Origin: Bacillota bacterium
GTDB taxonomy: Bacteria; Bacillota; Clostridia; Acetivibrionales; DSM-1351
Direction of reading: 5' to 3'
NCBI GenBank assembly: GCA_023444055.1
Contig: JAEZRV010000047.1
Location: 124,001-188,000 of the forward strand
Length of the DNA stretch: 64,000 nt
Part shown: positions 7,792 to 17,297 of the stretch, in pieces
Layout: each line of letters opens with the position of its first letter
Numbering within the stretch: position 1 is the first letter of the stretch
Made by a program: the position numbers and the translations under genes
Notes under the pieces: generated by a model
What the model saw: only the letters and a program-made list of their open reading frames with translations
Told to the model about the DNA's origin: nothing
Databases searched by the model: none

Positions 7792-10098
7792 ATGAATTTT
7801 TTACCAATAAGTTTTGATGATATGAATGAAAGAGGCTGGGGACAGCTTGATTTTTTGTATATTAGCGGGGATGCGTATGTTGATCATCCTAGCTTTGGAC
7901 ATGCTATAATTACCAGGGTTCTTGAGAGCGAAGGTTTCCGAGTTGGAATTATTGCACAGCCTAACTGGAAAAAAAGTGAAGATTTCAAGAGGCTGGGACG
8001 ACCAAAATATGGAGTTCTTATTTCTTCTGGTGTAATTGATTCTATGGTGAATCACTACACAGCAAGTAAGAAAAAAAGGTCGCAAGATTTGTATTCACCT
8101 GGTGGAAAAGCTGGGCAAAGACCAGATAGAGCTGTAATTGTATATGCAAATAAAATTAAAGAGATATTCAAGGATACTCCTGTTATTATAGGTGGAATTG
8201 AGGCTAGTCTTAGAAGGTTTGCTCATTATGATTACTGGGATGATAAGGTTAGAAGGTCAATACTTGTAGACTCAAAAGCGGATTTGCTGCTTTATGGAAT
8301 GGGCGAAAACTCTATTGTTGAGATAGCTAAACTGCTAAAAAAGGATGTACCTGTTTCTAGTATAAAAAATATTCGCGGAAGTGCATATATGGCAAGCTTT
8401 GATGAACTTCCAACTGACATAAAAAATGCAATTGCTTCTAATGGTACAAAAAATATAGCAATACTGCCGTCTTTTGACGAAGTATCAGAGAATAAAAAAA
8501 TATATGCAGAAGCATTTAAAGTTCAATATAGTGAGCAGGACGCAATTAACGGTAAAACGCTTGTACAGCAGCATGGAGATAGATATTTGGTGCAGAATCC
8601 ACCTGCACTGCCTATGTCATCAAGCGAGTTAGACAGAGTTTATGCTTTACCATATGAGAGAACCTACCATCCAGTATATGAGAAGTACGGCGGAATACCT
8701 GCAATTACTGAGGTTGAATTTAGTATAACCAGTCACAGAGGCTGTTATGGTGGATGCTCTTTTTGTGCACTAAATTTCCATCAAGGAAGGGCTATTCAAA
8801 AGAGAAGTCAGGCCTCAATTATTAATGAAGCAAAGAAACTAACATGGTCTGAGGGCTTTAAGGGGTATATTCATGATGTTGGAGGGCCTACTGCCAATTT
8901 TAGGAGCGTAGCGTGTAAGAAGCAGGTTAAGAACGGTGTATGTAAGGATAGGCAATGTTTGTATCCAGAACCTTGTAAGAACTTGATTGTTGATCATTCT
9001 GAGTATTTAAGCTTACTAAGAAAGCTAAGAGAGCTTCCAAATGTTAAGAAGGTTTTTATTCGTTCGGGCATCAGATATGATTATCTTATGTATGACAAAG
9101 ATGATACCTTTTTTACAGAGCTTTGCGAACATCATGTAAGCGGGCAGTTGAAGGTTGCGCCAGAACATGTGGTGGATAGAGTTTTAGAAAAAATGGGGAA
9201 ATCTAAACGACAGCTTTATGATAAGTTTGTAAAAAAGTTTTATGATATTAACAAGAAGATCAATAAGGAACAGTACCTTGTTCCGTACCTTATGTCTAGC
9301 CATCCAGGAAGCGATTTAAAGGCCGCTGTGGAGTTGGCTGTATATCTGAAGGAACATCACATAATGCCTGAGCAGGTGCAAGATTTTTATCCTACTCCAG
9401 GTACATTGTCTACTTGTATGTTTTATACAGGCTATGATATTAGAAATATGAAAAAGGTATATGTGCCAAAGACTGTAAAAGAGAAGGCTATGCAGAGGTC
9501 TTTACTACAATATAGAAAAAAAGAAAATTATCACGTTGTCATTGAGGCATTAAAAGAAGCTGGTAGAGAGGACTTGATTGGATTTGCTCCAAATTGCTTA
9601 GTTAAGCCTATGAGGGGTAAAGGGAAAGGCGTTGCTGAGTCTGACAAATTTTCTAATAAACAGAGTAAGCAGAGTTCAAATAAGCAGAGTTCAAATAAGC
9701 AGAGTTCAAATAAGCAGAGTTCAAGTAAGCAGAATTCAAATAAGCAGAGTTCAAATAAGCAGAGTTCAAGTAAGCAGAATTCAAATAAGCAGAGTTCAAA
9801 TAAGCAGAGCTCAGGTAAGCAGAATTCAAATAAACAGGACTCAACTAAGCAGAATTCAAATAAGCAGAGTTCAAGTAATCAGAGCTCAAATAAGCGGAAC
9901 TCAAGTAATCAGAGGTTAAATAAGCAGGGAAATAAAAATACCCTTGAAAAGCTGTCTTCAAACAATAAAAAAGGCCGAAATGCATCTGAGCCTGAAAACA
10001 GAAAAAGTGGTTCGAAAGTCCGAAATATTGAAAGAAGAAATGCCAATAGTATTGAGAAACCTCGTAATGCGCACGGGAGTAAGGCTAAAAGAAATTGA
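7792..10098 (+). CDS. YgiQ-family radical SAM protein with a low-complexity tail
   Basis: YgiQ proteins are radical SAM enzymes of unknown substrate. The N-terminal YgiQ domain covers about 1-300. The [4Fe-4S]/SAM motif RGCYGGCSFC gives Cys318, Cys322 and Cys325, followed by the radical SAM core and a C-terminal YgiQ segment ending near residue 610. Residues about 620-710 are an unusual Ser/Asn/Lys/Gln tract made of about 18 copies of a 15-bp unit encoding SNKQS, followed by a basic Asn/Arg-rich tail. The tail is absent from typical family members of about 600 residues and is disordered. Repeat B copy 1 lies just after the stop, and the sequence beyond it also encodes a K/N/R-rich frame, so the end may have been altered by insertion. 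Confidence 0.92.
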   Translation: MNFLPISFDDMNERGWGQLDFLYISGDAYVDHPSFGHAIITRVLESEGFRVGIIAQPNWKKSEDFKRLGRPKYGVLISSGVIDSMVNHYTASKKKRSQDLYSPGGKAGQRPDRAVIVYANKIKEIFKDTPVIIGGIEASLRRFAHYDYWDDKVRRSILVDSKADLLLYGMGENSIVEIAKLLKKDVPVSSIKNIRGSAYMASFDELPTDIKNAIASNGTKNIAILPSFDEVSENKKIYAEAFKVQYSEQDAINGKTLVQQHGDRYLVQNPPALPMSSSELDRVYALPYERTYHPVYEKYGGIPAITEVEFSITSHRGCYGGCSFCALNFHQGRAIQKRSQASIINEAKKLTWSEGFKGYIHDVGGPTANFRSVACKKQVKNGVCKDRQCLYPEPCKNLIVDHSEYLSLLRKLRELPNVKKVFIRSGIRYDYLMYDKDDTFFTELCEHHVSGQLKVAPEHVVDRVLEKMGKSKRQLYDKFVKKFYDINKKINKEQYLVPYLMSSHPGSDLKAAVELAVYLKEHHIMPEQVQDFYPTPGTLSTCMFYTGYDIRNMKKVYVPKTVKEKAMQRSLLQYRKKENYHVVIEALKEAGREDLIGFAPNCLVKPMRGKGKGVAESDKFSNKQSKQSSNKQSSNKQSSNKQSSSKQNSNKQSSNKQSSSKQNSNKQSSNKQSSGKQNSNKQDSTKQNSNKQSSSNQSSNKRNSSNQRLNKQGNKNTLEKLSSNNKKGRNASEPENRKSGSKVRNIERRNANSIEKPRNAHGSKAKRN
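9648..9930 (+). repeat. 15-bp coding tandem repeat in the ygiQ tail
   Basis: The unit TCAAATAAGCAGAGT recurs head to tail about 18 times with scattered single-base changes, and each unit encodes S-N-K-Q-S. The unit length is a multiple of three, so expansion or contraction keeps the frame. All three forward frames stay open through the repeat, which explains the long false ORFs over this stretch. Confidence 0.9.
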
Positions 10099-10111
10099 GA
10101 AATAAAAAAAT

Positions 10112-10200
10112 GAGGTGCCGAGTCCATGTCATTTCTTTCAGGGAAAGGTACATTTCCCTTGTGGTTCTTGTGTAGAATGCGGGACATGGACATAATAATG
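10112..10200 (+). repeat. Dispersed repeat B, copy 1 (SD-hairpin-ATG module)
   Basis: An SD-like GAGGTG at the 5' edge is followed by GTCCATGTC (10122-10130), which pairs perfectly with GACATGGAC (10183-10191). The inner part holds a second hairpin, GGGAAA/TTTCCC (10141-10158). CATAATAATG ends the element, as in copy 4. The ATG at 10198 opens only a 27-codon frame. Confidence 0.85.
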
Positions 10201-10281
10201 GTCAGACTTTTAAAAATGAGAATAATAGAAGGGGTAAATCAGGTAATAAGATTTCTGAACATAAAAAGCCAAATGAATTGA
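10198..10281 (+). CDS. Possible 27-residue mini-ORF behind repeat B1
   Basis: The ATG that closes repeat B1 starts a 27-codon frame ending at TGA 10279. There is no recognisable product. The frame one base earlier (from 10197) has no start but encodes a 34-residue K/N/R-rich peptide ending at a TAA just after 10310, whose composition matches the ygiQ tail. The region may therefore be a displaced ygiQ 3' end rather than a gene. Confidence 0.25.
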   Translation: MVRLLKMRIIEGVNQVIRFLNIKSQMN

Positions 10282-10394
10282 CAAGAAAAAAGCGATAATT
10301 TACAATGTATTAGTGAAATTATGAAAAATTACCTAGGAATGCTAAAGATAAAGCTGTTTTTTAGTCATTCCTTTGATACAGAAAGGGAAAATAT

Positions 10395-11249
10395 ATGTCT
10401 GCAAAAGTATTAAATGGAACAGAATTAGCTGGAAAAGTAAAAGCTGATTTAAAACAAGAAATTGAGGAATTAAAGCAAAAAGGAATTAATGCTGGACTTG
10501 CAGTAATTATTGTTGGAGATGACCCAGCATCAAGAGTTTATGTAAATCATAAGAAAAACGACTGTGCCGAAATAGGAATAAAATCTTTTGAATATGCATT
10601 GCCGGCTACTACTTCAGAAGAAGAACTACTTGGATTGATTGAAACATTGAATAATGATGCTGCTGTAAATGGGATATTGGTTCAACTTCCAATTCCAAAG
10701 CACATTAATGAAGATAAAGTAATCGCGGCAATCAATCCATTAAAGGATGCAGATTGCTTCCATCCAATAAATGTAGGTAATCTTATGATTGGTAAACCTG
10801 TATTTTTACCATGTACACCTGCTGGAGTAGTTGAATTATTAGAGGCAAATGATATACAAATTGAAGGTAAGAATTGTGTTGTAGTTGGTAGGAGTAACAT
10901 TGTTGGTAAACCACAGGCAATTTTACTATTATCAAAGAATGCAACAGTAACAATATGCCATTCAAAAACTGCTAACATTCAGGAAATATGCAAAAGTGCT
11001 GATATTTTAGTATGTGCAATAGGTAAAGCTGAGTTTATTAAGCCTGAATATGTTAAACCAGGTGCAGTTGTAATTGATGTTGGAGTATCAAGAGGTGCAG
11101 ATGGAAAGCTGGTTGGAGATGTTCAGTTTGGAACAGTTTCAGAGGTTGCTTCAGCTATTACAAAGGTTACAGGTGGAGTCGGGCCTATGACAAGAGCAAT
11201 GCTTATGAAGAATACTGTAAAAGCAACCCTTATACAAAACAGTAAATAG
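10395..11249 (+). CDS. folD: Bifunctional methylene-THF dehydrogenase/methenyl-THF cyclohydrolase
   Basis: FolD interconverts 5,10-methylene-, methenyl- and 10-formyl-tetrahydrofolate with NADP in the cytoplasm. The 284-residue length is standard. Family motifs are visible: ASRVYVNHKKNDC with the catalytic Lys, VQLPIPKHIN, the Rossmann segment VVGRSNIVGKP, and the C-terminal GGVGPMTRAML. The ATG follows AAAGGGA. The gene appears to be monocistronic, after the ygiQ/repeat B region and before a 518-base non-coding stretch. Confidence 0.96.
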   Translation: MSAKVLNGTELAGKVKADLKQEIEELKQKGINAGLAVIIVGDDPASRVYVNHKKNDCAEIGIKSFEYALPATTSEEELLGLIETLNNDAAVNGILVQLPIPKHINEDKVIAAINPLKDADCFHPINVGNLMIGKPVFLPCTPAGVVELLEANDIQIEGKNCVVVGRSNIVGKPQAILLLSKNATVTICHSKTANIQEICKSADILVCAIGKAEFIKPEYVKPGAVVIDVGVSRGADGKLVGDVQFGTVSEVASAITKVTGGVGPMTRAMLMKNTVKATLIQNSK

Positions 11250-11256
11250 GGTAAAT

Positions 11257-11402
11257 AATACTTAGCTTGTGCCGAGTGACAGCGAAGGCAGGAGGTCTAG
11301 TTGCACTTATACTTGCGAAGCCGGTTAAAAAGAAACTTGTACTTAGCTTAAGTGAAAGCAAACGACTAGTTGCTCTTATATTACGAAGTCCGGATAAAGT
11401 GA
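11257..11402 (+). repeat. Two imperfect tandem copies of a roughly 65-bp unit
   Basis: The blocks ACTTAGCTT, AGTGA, AGC, CTAGTTGC, CTTATA, CGAAG and CCGG recur in the same order in 11257-11330 and 11339-11402, the second copy being shorter. It lies just after the folD stop. It encodes nothing obvious and its origin is unknown. Confidence 0.6.
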
Positions 11403-11458
11403 AAACTAGGAAAATGTCACAAAAAAGTATGCTGAATTTGTGCTAACTTTTTTAATTC

Positions 11459-11487
11459 TTGACATAAAAATCAAAAGCGATTAAAAT
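11459..11487 (+). promoter_or_regulatory. Sigma-A-type promoter for rny
   Basis: TTGACA at 11459-11464 and TAAAAT at 11482-11487 are separated by exactly 17 bases. The predicted transcript starts near 11494, giving an untranslated leader of about 270 nt before rny. Within the leader I see no firm structure. Confidence 0.65.
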
Positions 11488-11767
11488 TAAAGTGTTATGG
11501 CATTTAAGTTGGTTTGTATTGTAGGAGTTATCATTGAATTATTAAGCTTATTTTAGGCTAATTTATATATGCAGTTTGTTTTTACATCTCATATCGGAAA
11601 GTACACGTAAGTGTATTGAAAATAGCCAAGCTTGTATGCTTAGTTTTTGATTATAATATATATATTACGATACTAGATAGATTATATTTTTCCAACTTTA
11701 ATTCCTATTATAATTATTATGAATATGAATTGTGAAATTTGAGCTTTGAAAACTGAATAAGGAGGAG

Positions 11768-13333
11768 GTGTGCGACATAGGTAATTTATTTCTTGGATTA
11801 ACCATTGGAATAGTTATTGCAATTATTGCTTCATTTATATTTTACAAAAGAGGATTTGAGGCTAGAAAGAAACAAGCAGAAGCAGCAATTGGTAGTGCTG
11901 AGCAAGAAGCTCAGAGGATTGTTGGTGAAGCGTTGAAACAAGGGGAAAATAAAAAGAGAGAGACACTTCTTGAAGCTAAAGAAGAAATCCATAAGACTAG
12001 AATTGAAATTGATAAGGATATCAAGGACAGAAGAAATGAATTTCAAAGGCAAGAAAGAAGACTCGTTCAAAAGGAAGAATCCCTTGACAAGAAGGTAGAG
12101 GCACTTGAGCAGAAAGATGAAGCTCTGAACAAAAAGACAAAAGAGCTTGAACTTATGCAGGAGCGCACAGAAGAACTTGTTAGAAAGCAAACAGAGGAAC
12201 TAGAGAGAATATCTGGTTTGACTGTAGAAGATGCAAAAGATTATTTGTTAAGAAATGTGGAAAATGAAGTAAAGCACGAATCTGCTGCTCTTATTAAAGA
12301 GATTGAGATGAATACAAAACAAGAAGCAGATAGAAGAGCCAAAGACATTTTGGCTACAGCAATTCAAAAATGTGCTGCTGATCACGTATCTGAAGCAACA
12401 GTTTCTGTTGTACCTTTGCCTAATGACGAGATGAAGGGAAGAATTATTGGTCGTGAGGGAAGAAATATCAGAACTCTAGAGACCTTAACAGGAATTGATT
12501 TAATTATTGATGATACTCCTGAAGCAGTAATTTTATCAGGATTTGACCCTATTCGTAGGGAAGTAGCAAGATTAACGCTTGAAAAATTAATTCTTGATGG
12601 TAGAATTCATCCAGCAAGAATAGAAGAAATGGTTGAAAAGTCTAAGAAGGAAGTAGACAATACAATCCGTGAAGCTGGTGATAATGCCGCATTCGAGACA
12701 GGTGTACATGGCTTGCATCCTGAACTTATTAGACTGCTTGGTAAATTAAAGTTTAGAACTAGTTATGGACAAAATGTACTTAACCATTCAATAGAGGTGT
12801 CTTACTTGGCAGGAGTTATGGCTGCTGAGTTAGGAGTAGATGTTCCTCTTGCAAAAAGAGCAGGACTACTTCATGACATTGGTAAGGCAATTGACCATGA
12901 AGTTGAAGGTTCTCATGTAGATATTGGTGCTGATGTAGTTAAGAAGTATAAAGAAGGCACTGAGGTTATTAATGCTATATTATCTCATCATGGAGATGTT
13001 GAGGCTACAAGCATTATTTCTGTTCTGGTTCAGGCTGCGGATTCAATTTCTGCTGCTAGACCTGGTGCTAGAAGAGAGACATTAGAGTCATATATCAAAC
13101 GCTTAGAAAAACTCGAAGAAATTGCAAATTCCTTTGAGGGAGTTGATAAGTGCTTTGCAATCCAAGCAGGTAGAGAGATCAGAATTATGGTTAAGCCTGA
13201 GATTGTAAGTGATGCTGATATGGTTCTAAAGGCAAGAGAAATAACAAAGAAGATTGAAGATGAGCTTGAGTACCCTGGACAAATTAAGGTTACTATGCTT
13301 AGAGAAACAAGAACTATTGAATATGCTAAGTAA
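11768..13333 (+). CDS. rny: Ribonuclease Y
   Basis: RNase Y is the membrane-anchored endonuclease that starts mRNA decay in many Firmicutes. The 521-residue product has an N-terminal TM helix (about 5-26), a long charged coiled coil (about 30-200), a KH domain with GRIIGREGRN near residue 222, and an HD domain with LLHDIGKAIDHE (His369-Asp370). The start is unclear. GTG 11768 is only 2 bases from AAGGAGG (11759-11765), while the in-frame ATA at 11777 has better spacing to the second GAGG but is a rare start. A strong promoter lies at 11459 and a terminator follows. ymdB comes next, as in other Firmicutes. Confidence 0.95.
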   Translation: MCDIGNLFLGLTIGIVIAIIASFIFYKRGFEARKKQAEAAIGSAEQEAQRIVGEALKQGENKKRETLLEAKEEIHKTRIEIDKDIKDRRNEFQRQERRLVQKEESLDKKVEALEQKDEALNKKTKELELMQERTEELVRKQTEELERISGLTVEDAKDYLLRNVENEVKHESAALIKEIEMNTKQEADRRAKDILATAIQKCAADHVSEATVSVVPLPNDEMKGRIIGREGRNIRTLETLTGIDLIIDDTPEAVILSGFDPIRREVARLTLEKLILDGRIHPARIEEMVEKSKKEVDNTIREAGDNAAFETGVHGLHPELIRLLGKLKFRTSYGQNVLNHSIEVSYLAGVMAAELGVDVPLAKRAGLLHDIGKAIDHEVEGSHVDIGADVVKKYKEGTEVINAILSHHGDVEATSIISVLVQAADSISAARPGARRETLESYIKRLEKLEEIANSFEGVDKCFAIQAGREIRIMVKPEIVSDADMVLKAREITKKIEDELEYPGQIKVTMLRETRTIEYAK

Positions 13334-13348
13334 TTAATTTAAATAAGC

Positions 13349-13376
13349 AAAAAAGCGTGGAGATCACGCTTTTTTG
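13349..13376 (+). terminator. Rho-independent terminator after rny
   Basis: AAAAAAGCGTG and CACGCTTTTTT form an 11-bp stem around GAGAT, extended outward by TAAATAA/TTATTTA. It lies 15 bases after the rny stop. Confidence 0.9.
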
Positions 13377-13571
13377 TTTATTTAAATATACAATGACTTT
13401 TTATAAGAATATGTATTATAATACTATATAGTAAAATAATATTAATTAAAAGCAAGAAATAATGATATTAATTACTCTACTTTCCTATATATAGCATTTT
13501 TAGTCTTTGCTAGCTTAAATGCAATGCTGTGAGAGTGGGGCTTATTATCGTTAAAACATGGAGGAAGTAAA

Positions 13572-14360
13572 TTGAACATACTTTTTATAGGCGACATATA
13601 TGGCAATTCTGGAAAAAAGGTTGTAAAGGAAATTGTTCCACAATTAAGAGAAGAGCTTAAAATTGATTTTTGTATTGCAAATGGAGAAAATAGTGCTGCT
13701 GGTAGCGGCATAACATATATAATTGCTAATGAACTTTATAAAGCGGGCGTAGACTGTATAACAATGGGAAATCATACTTGGTCTAAAAAAGAGATATTAA
13801 ACTTTATTGATTCTGAGAATAGAATTGTTAGACCTGCCAATTACCCAGTCAATGTACCGGGTAGAGGATATACGATCTTAAAAAACTCGAAAGGAATGGA
13901 ATTGGCTGTTCTAAATCTTATGGGAAGAGTGTATATGGATTCCATTGAATGTCCTTTTTTAACTGCCGATAAAGAAATTCAAGAAATCAAAGCAAAAACA
14001 AAAGTAGTTTTTGTAGATATGCATGCTGAAGCAACGTCTGAAAAAATTGCTCTCGCATGGTATTTAGATGGTAGAATATGCTGTTTAGCTGGTACGCATA
14101 CACATGTGCCTACAGCAGATGAAAGAATCTTACCTTTCGGGACTGCTCTAATATCAGATGTTGGAATGACCGGACCATATGATGGAGTAATAGGTGTCGA
14201 AAAGGATTTAATTATTGAAAGATTTATCAATAGGATGCCTCAGAAGTTTGAGACCGCAAAGGGAAAAGTTCAGTTTAATTCTATTTTTCTTGAGGTTGAT
14301 GAAAAAACAGGTAAGTGTCTGAAAATAGAGCGTATTTCAAAAGTATTAGAAGATAAATAA
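13572..14360 (+). CDS. ymdB: YmdB-family metallophosphoesterase
   Basis: YmdB proteins are dinuclear-metal phosphodiesterases; the B. subtilis member acts on cyclic nucleotides and affects biofilm and motility decisions. The 262-residue length is normal. Metal-ligand motifs of the family are visible: FIGDIYGNSG, ANGENSAAGSG, MGNHTWSKKE, VDMHAEATSEK and GTHTHVPTAD. Translation starts at TTG 13572, 6 bases after GGAGGAAG. The gene lies immediately downstream of rny and its terminator. Confidence 0.93.
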   Translation: MNILFIGDIYGNSGKKVVKEIVPQLREELKIDFCIANGENSAAGSGITYIIANELYKAGVDCITMGNHTWSKKEILNFIDSENRIVRPANYPVNVPGRGYTILKNSKGMELAVLNLMGRVYMDSIECPFLTADKEIQEIKAKTKVVFVDMHAEATSEKIALAWYLDGRICCLAGTHTHVPTADERILPFGTALISDVGMTGPYDGVIGVEKDLIIERFINRMPQKFETAKGKVQFNSIFLEVDEKTGKCLKIERISKVLEDK

Positions 14361-14471
14361 AGTGCTAGTGGATAATTAAAGTGTTAGAGAATAATTGATA
14401 TTTATTCTGCAATTATCATACTATATATAAGCTGAAAGACCTAAAGCCTTTATAAAGGAGGAATCAACTGA

Positions 14472-15338
14472 ATGTCGCTTCTTTCAAATCCTATTTTTCA
14501 AAATGCTGAGCATGGGCAAATTAATGAAAATGTTACCTTAAATAAAGCTGGAGATTTGGTATACATTGGTTTTAAAAATTTCGAGAAGTATAGTGATATG
14601 TTAACTCACTGTTTCACAACGAGACTTGGGGGAGTGAGTGAAGGAGAATGCTCCACGCTTAATTTGAGCTTTAATAGAAATGACAGCAAAGAAAATATTT
14701 TGAAAAACTACAGAATTATTGCAGGTGCAATAGGTGTTGATTTTAACAATATGGTTTTATCAAACCAAATACATGATAATAAGATTAGGATAGTAGGGCC
14801 TGAAGATGCAGGTAAAGGGTTAGTAAAAGAAAGTGATATAATTGGTTTTGATGGATTATCGACAAATCATTCTGGTATTCCTTTAGTAACGTTTTATGCG
14901 GATTGTGTTCCTGTATTGATGCTGGATCCTATTAAAAAGGCGATTACAGCTGTTCATTCGGGTTGGAAGAGTACTGTTAAAAACATCTCTTACCAAGCTT
15001 TGATGCTTATGAAGGATACTTACGGTAGTGATTTAAAGGATATTCAAGTGACTATAGGACCATCAATTTGCAAGGATTGCTTTGAGGTGGATTCAGATGT
15101 ATACAATTGCTTTATTGAAAAATTTAGTTGGTGTGAAAAATACATTGACTACAGAAACGGAAAATATTATATTAATTTACAGCAAATAATTAAACAGGTT
15201 ATAGTTGAGACTGGAGTCTTAGAAAAAAATATTGTAGTTAGTAATGTATGTACTAAGTGCAATAATGATGTTTTTTTCTCGTATAGAGGCGATAACGGAA
15301 AAACAGGGAGTCTTGCTGCAATTATGATGTTAAAGTAA
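14472..15338 (+). CDS. pgeF: Peptidoglycan editing factor PgeF (laccase-fold)
   Basis: PgeF/YfiH proteins hydrolyse wrongly built muropeptides, removing L-Ser from UDP-MurNAc peptides. Older annotations call them polyphenol oxidases. The 288-residue product has the family His/Cys motifs: TTRLGGVSEG near the N-terminus, ADCVPVL, AVHSGWK, GPSICKDCFEV and the C-terminal CTKCNNDVFFSYRGDNGKTG. The ATG follows AAAGGAGG with an 11-base spacing. It stands in a loose run ymdB-pgeF-binding protein-lspA with gaps of about 80-270 bases. Confidence 0.92.
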   Translation: MSLLSNPIFQNAEHGQINENVTLNKAGDLVYIGFKNFEKYSDMLTHCFTTRLGGVSEGECSTLNLSFNRNDSKENILKNYRIIAGAIGVDFNNMVLSNQIHDNKIRIVGPEDAGKGLVKESDIIGFDGLSTNHSGIPLVTFYADCVPVLMLDPIKKAITAVHSGWKSTVKNISYQALMLMKDTYGSDLKDIQVTIGPSICKDCFEVDSDVYNCFIEKFSWCEKYIDYRNGKYYINLQQIIKQVIVETGVLEKNIVVSNVCTKCNNDVFFSYRGDNGKTGSLAAIMMLK

Positions 15339-15419
15339 TTGAGTAAGTTTTAACAAAGAATAGTTGAGCCTATTTCATATGATAATCATACGCTTAATTA
15401 AGAAGTACGGAGAGGATAG

Positions 15420-17117
15420 ATGAAAAAAAGAGTTAAAGTTATTACCGTTTTAGTTTTATTTAGTATGCTGCTTAGTGCATGCACTTTTAATACTAAAAAA
15501 GAAGCAAAGGTTGTAGAAGACGTATACGAAGATAAGTATGACGTTATTGACAAAGGACCTGTAAAGGGCAAATCGATTAAACTGTTTACTACACCCGTTG
15601 ACACTCTAAATCCCATATTGACAAACAATAAATATGTTAAGGATTTTCTTGGACTTATATTTGATGGGTTGTATAAGTTGGATAGCTTTGGACAGCCTGT
15701 AGAGGTTTTGGCTAAAAGTTCAACTTTGTCTGGTGATGGGTTAACGTTGACAATTTATCTAAAAGAGAATGTAAAATGGCATGACAAAATGTCATTAAAA
15801 CCCGAGGATGTTGTGTTTACAATAAATACTATAATGGATTCAAAGAACAACAGTATTTATATAGAAAATGTCAAAAATATTGCAGCAGTTTCCATTGGTA
15901 TTAGTAATTCAGTTATAATAAAGCTGAAACAGCCATATTCATTTATAAAAAATGAACTGATTTTCCCAATTATTCCTATGCATCATTTTCTTAATGAAAA
16001 GATAAGTGATAAACAATCTAAAATGAATCTTTTGCCAATTGGAACAGGTCCATATACGTTTGTTTCTTATGACCCTAAAACCAGTATAAAGCTAAAGCAA
16101 AATGAGGATTGGTGGAATTCTCAAGGACAAAACGACAAGACTGACAGAAGCACTACTTCGGATAACACTAATAATATTACTAATATTACAGAGCCATATA
16201 TTTCAAAAGTGGAAATAAAAATATTTAGTAATTCAAATCTTGCAAAGAATGCGTTTTTGACAAAGGATATAGATGTTATATCGAATGATTATAATGAATT
16301 CAGAAAATATATAGGTAGAACAGATATTAATCTAAAAAGGTATACTGGAAGAAATTATGAGTTTTTATCTTTAAATATTAAAAAGGGTCCTTTAGCTGAT
16401 AAACGCTTAAGAAATGCTCTTAATATATTGATAAACAAAAAGCAGCTTATAGAAAAGTCTGCTTTAGGTATTGCAGTAGCTGCCGAGATACCAATTATGC
16501 CAAACTCATGGGTATATCAGCTTGTAGATTTTGAGAAGGGGAACGATTTGAGAAAGGCAAAGGAACTTTTATCTCAGAGTGGATATATACTTGATGCCAG
16601 TAATAATAAATATGTAAGGAAAACTACAAGAAAGCCTTTAACAATTCGTTTAATAGTGAATGATGACAATAGTTTAAGAAGTACTGTAGCAAAGGAGATT
16701 GCTTCTCAGCTAGCAAAGAATGGTATAACTGTCGAGGTATCAAAAATTCCTTGGGATGCTGTTAACAAAACTATTAAATCCGGTAATTATGATATGGCAC
16801 TAATGGGATATAGAATATCTTCTATACCTGATTTGTCCTTTGCATATTCTACAGATGCAATTAAGAGTGGATTGAATGTTGCAGGATACAGTAATCCAGA
16901 CGTAGACAATATTCTTAAGAGTATTTTAAGTGATAGTAATATAGAAACTCAAAAAGCTTATTATGTCAATCTCATAAACACTATATCGGTGGATAGACCA
17001 TATATCGGCTTATTTTTCTTGAATGAAAGTGTTAGTTATAATAAAAGCATAAGAGGAGCTATAAACCCTTATGCGTGGGACAAATACAATGGTATTTCAA
17101 AATGGTATATACCATAA
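15420..17117 (+). CDS. ABC transporter substrate-binding lipoprotein, family 5 (peptide type)
   Basis: Family 5 solute-binding proteins deliver peptides, nickel or other small ligands to an ABC importer. This 565-residue protein has a lipoprotein signal (lipobox LLSAC, lipidated Cys21). The body has the bilobal family 5 hallmarks, such as LTIYLKENVKWHDKM..KPEDVVFT and the later region NALNILINKKQLI. A short Asn/Thr-rich insert lies at about residues 240-260. No permease or ATPase gene is nearby, so this is an orphan receptor. The ligand cannot be read from the sequence. Its terminator-like hairpin belongs to repeat C copy 1. Confidence 0.9.
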   Translation: MKKRVKVITVLVLFSMLLSACTFNTKKEAKVVEDVYEDKYDVIDKGPVKGKSIKLFTTPVDTLNPILTNNKYVKDFLGLIFDGLYKLDSFGQPVEVLAKSSTLSGDGLTLTIYLKENVKWHDKMSLKPEDVVFTINTIMDSKNNSIYIENVKNIAAVSIGISNSVIIKLKQPYSFIKNELIFPIIPMHHFLNEKISDKQSKMNLLPIGTGPYTFVSYDPKTSIKLKQNEDWWNSQGQNDKTDRSTTSDNTNNITNITEPYISKVEIKIFSNSNLAKNAFLTKDIDVISNDYNEFRKYIGRTDINLKRYTGRNYEFLSLNIKKGPLADKRLRNALNILINKKQLIEKSALGIAVAAEIPIMPNSWVYQLVDFEKGNDLRKAKELLSQSGYILDASNNKYVRKTTRKPLTIRLIVNDDNSLRSTVAKEIASQLAKNGITVEVSKIPWDAVNKTIKSGNYDMALMGYRISSIPDLSFAYSTDAIKSGLNVAGYSNPDVDNILKSILSDSNIETQKAYYVNLINTISVDRPYIGLFFLNESVSYNKSIRGAINPYAWDKYNGISKWYIP

Positions 17118-17225
17118 CAAACTCGAAAAATGAGTTTGTACAACATGGTGCATTTTCGAGTCACAAAAAGCCAAATGGCTTTTTGCTGGTGTAGTGGTTA
17201 GTACAAACATGGTGCGTTTTCGAGT
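17117..17225 (+). repeat. Repeat C, copy 1, with terminator-like hairpins
   Basis: ACAAACTC/GAGTTTGT (17117-17139) forms a first hairpin at the stop of the binding-protein gene. Then 19-bp direct repeats ACATGGTGC.TTTTCGAGT at 17143-17161 and 17207-17225 flank a second hairpin AAAAAGCC/GGCTTTTT (17165-17184). Copy 2 at 47815-47900 keeps the layout but has CGC/GCG in the stem. The second hairpin would terminate the binding-protein transcript. Confidence 0.7.
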
Positions 17226-17297
17226 TGGATGTGTGATTGTGCCAACAACTAGATATTTATTAAATTTTTATGCCCAAAGTGGGCGTGGGAGGTTCGC

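Noticed and set aside
9632..9919. Long alternative-frame ORFs over the ygiQ tail on both strands
   Set aside because: The 15-bp repeat contains no stop in these frames, so the open frames are a by-product of the repeat.
9648..9930. Possible CRISPR array
   Set aside because: The 15-bp units are adjacent with no unique spacers and lie in frame within a coding gene. No cas genes are present.
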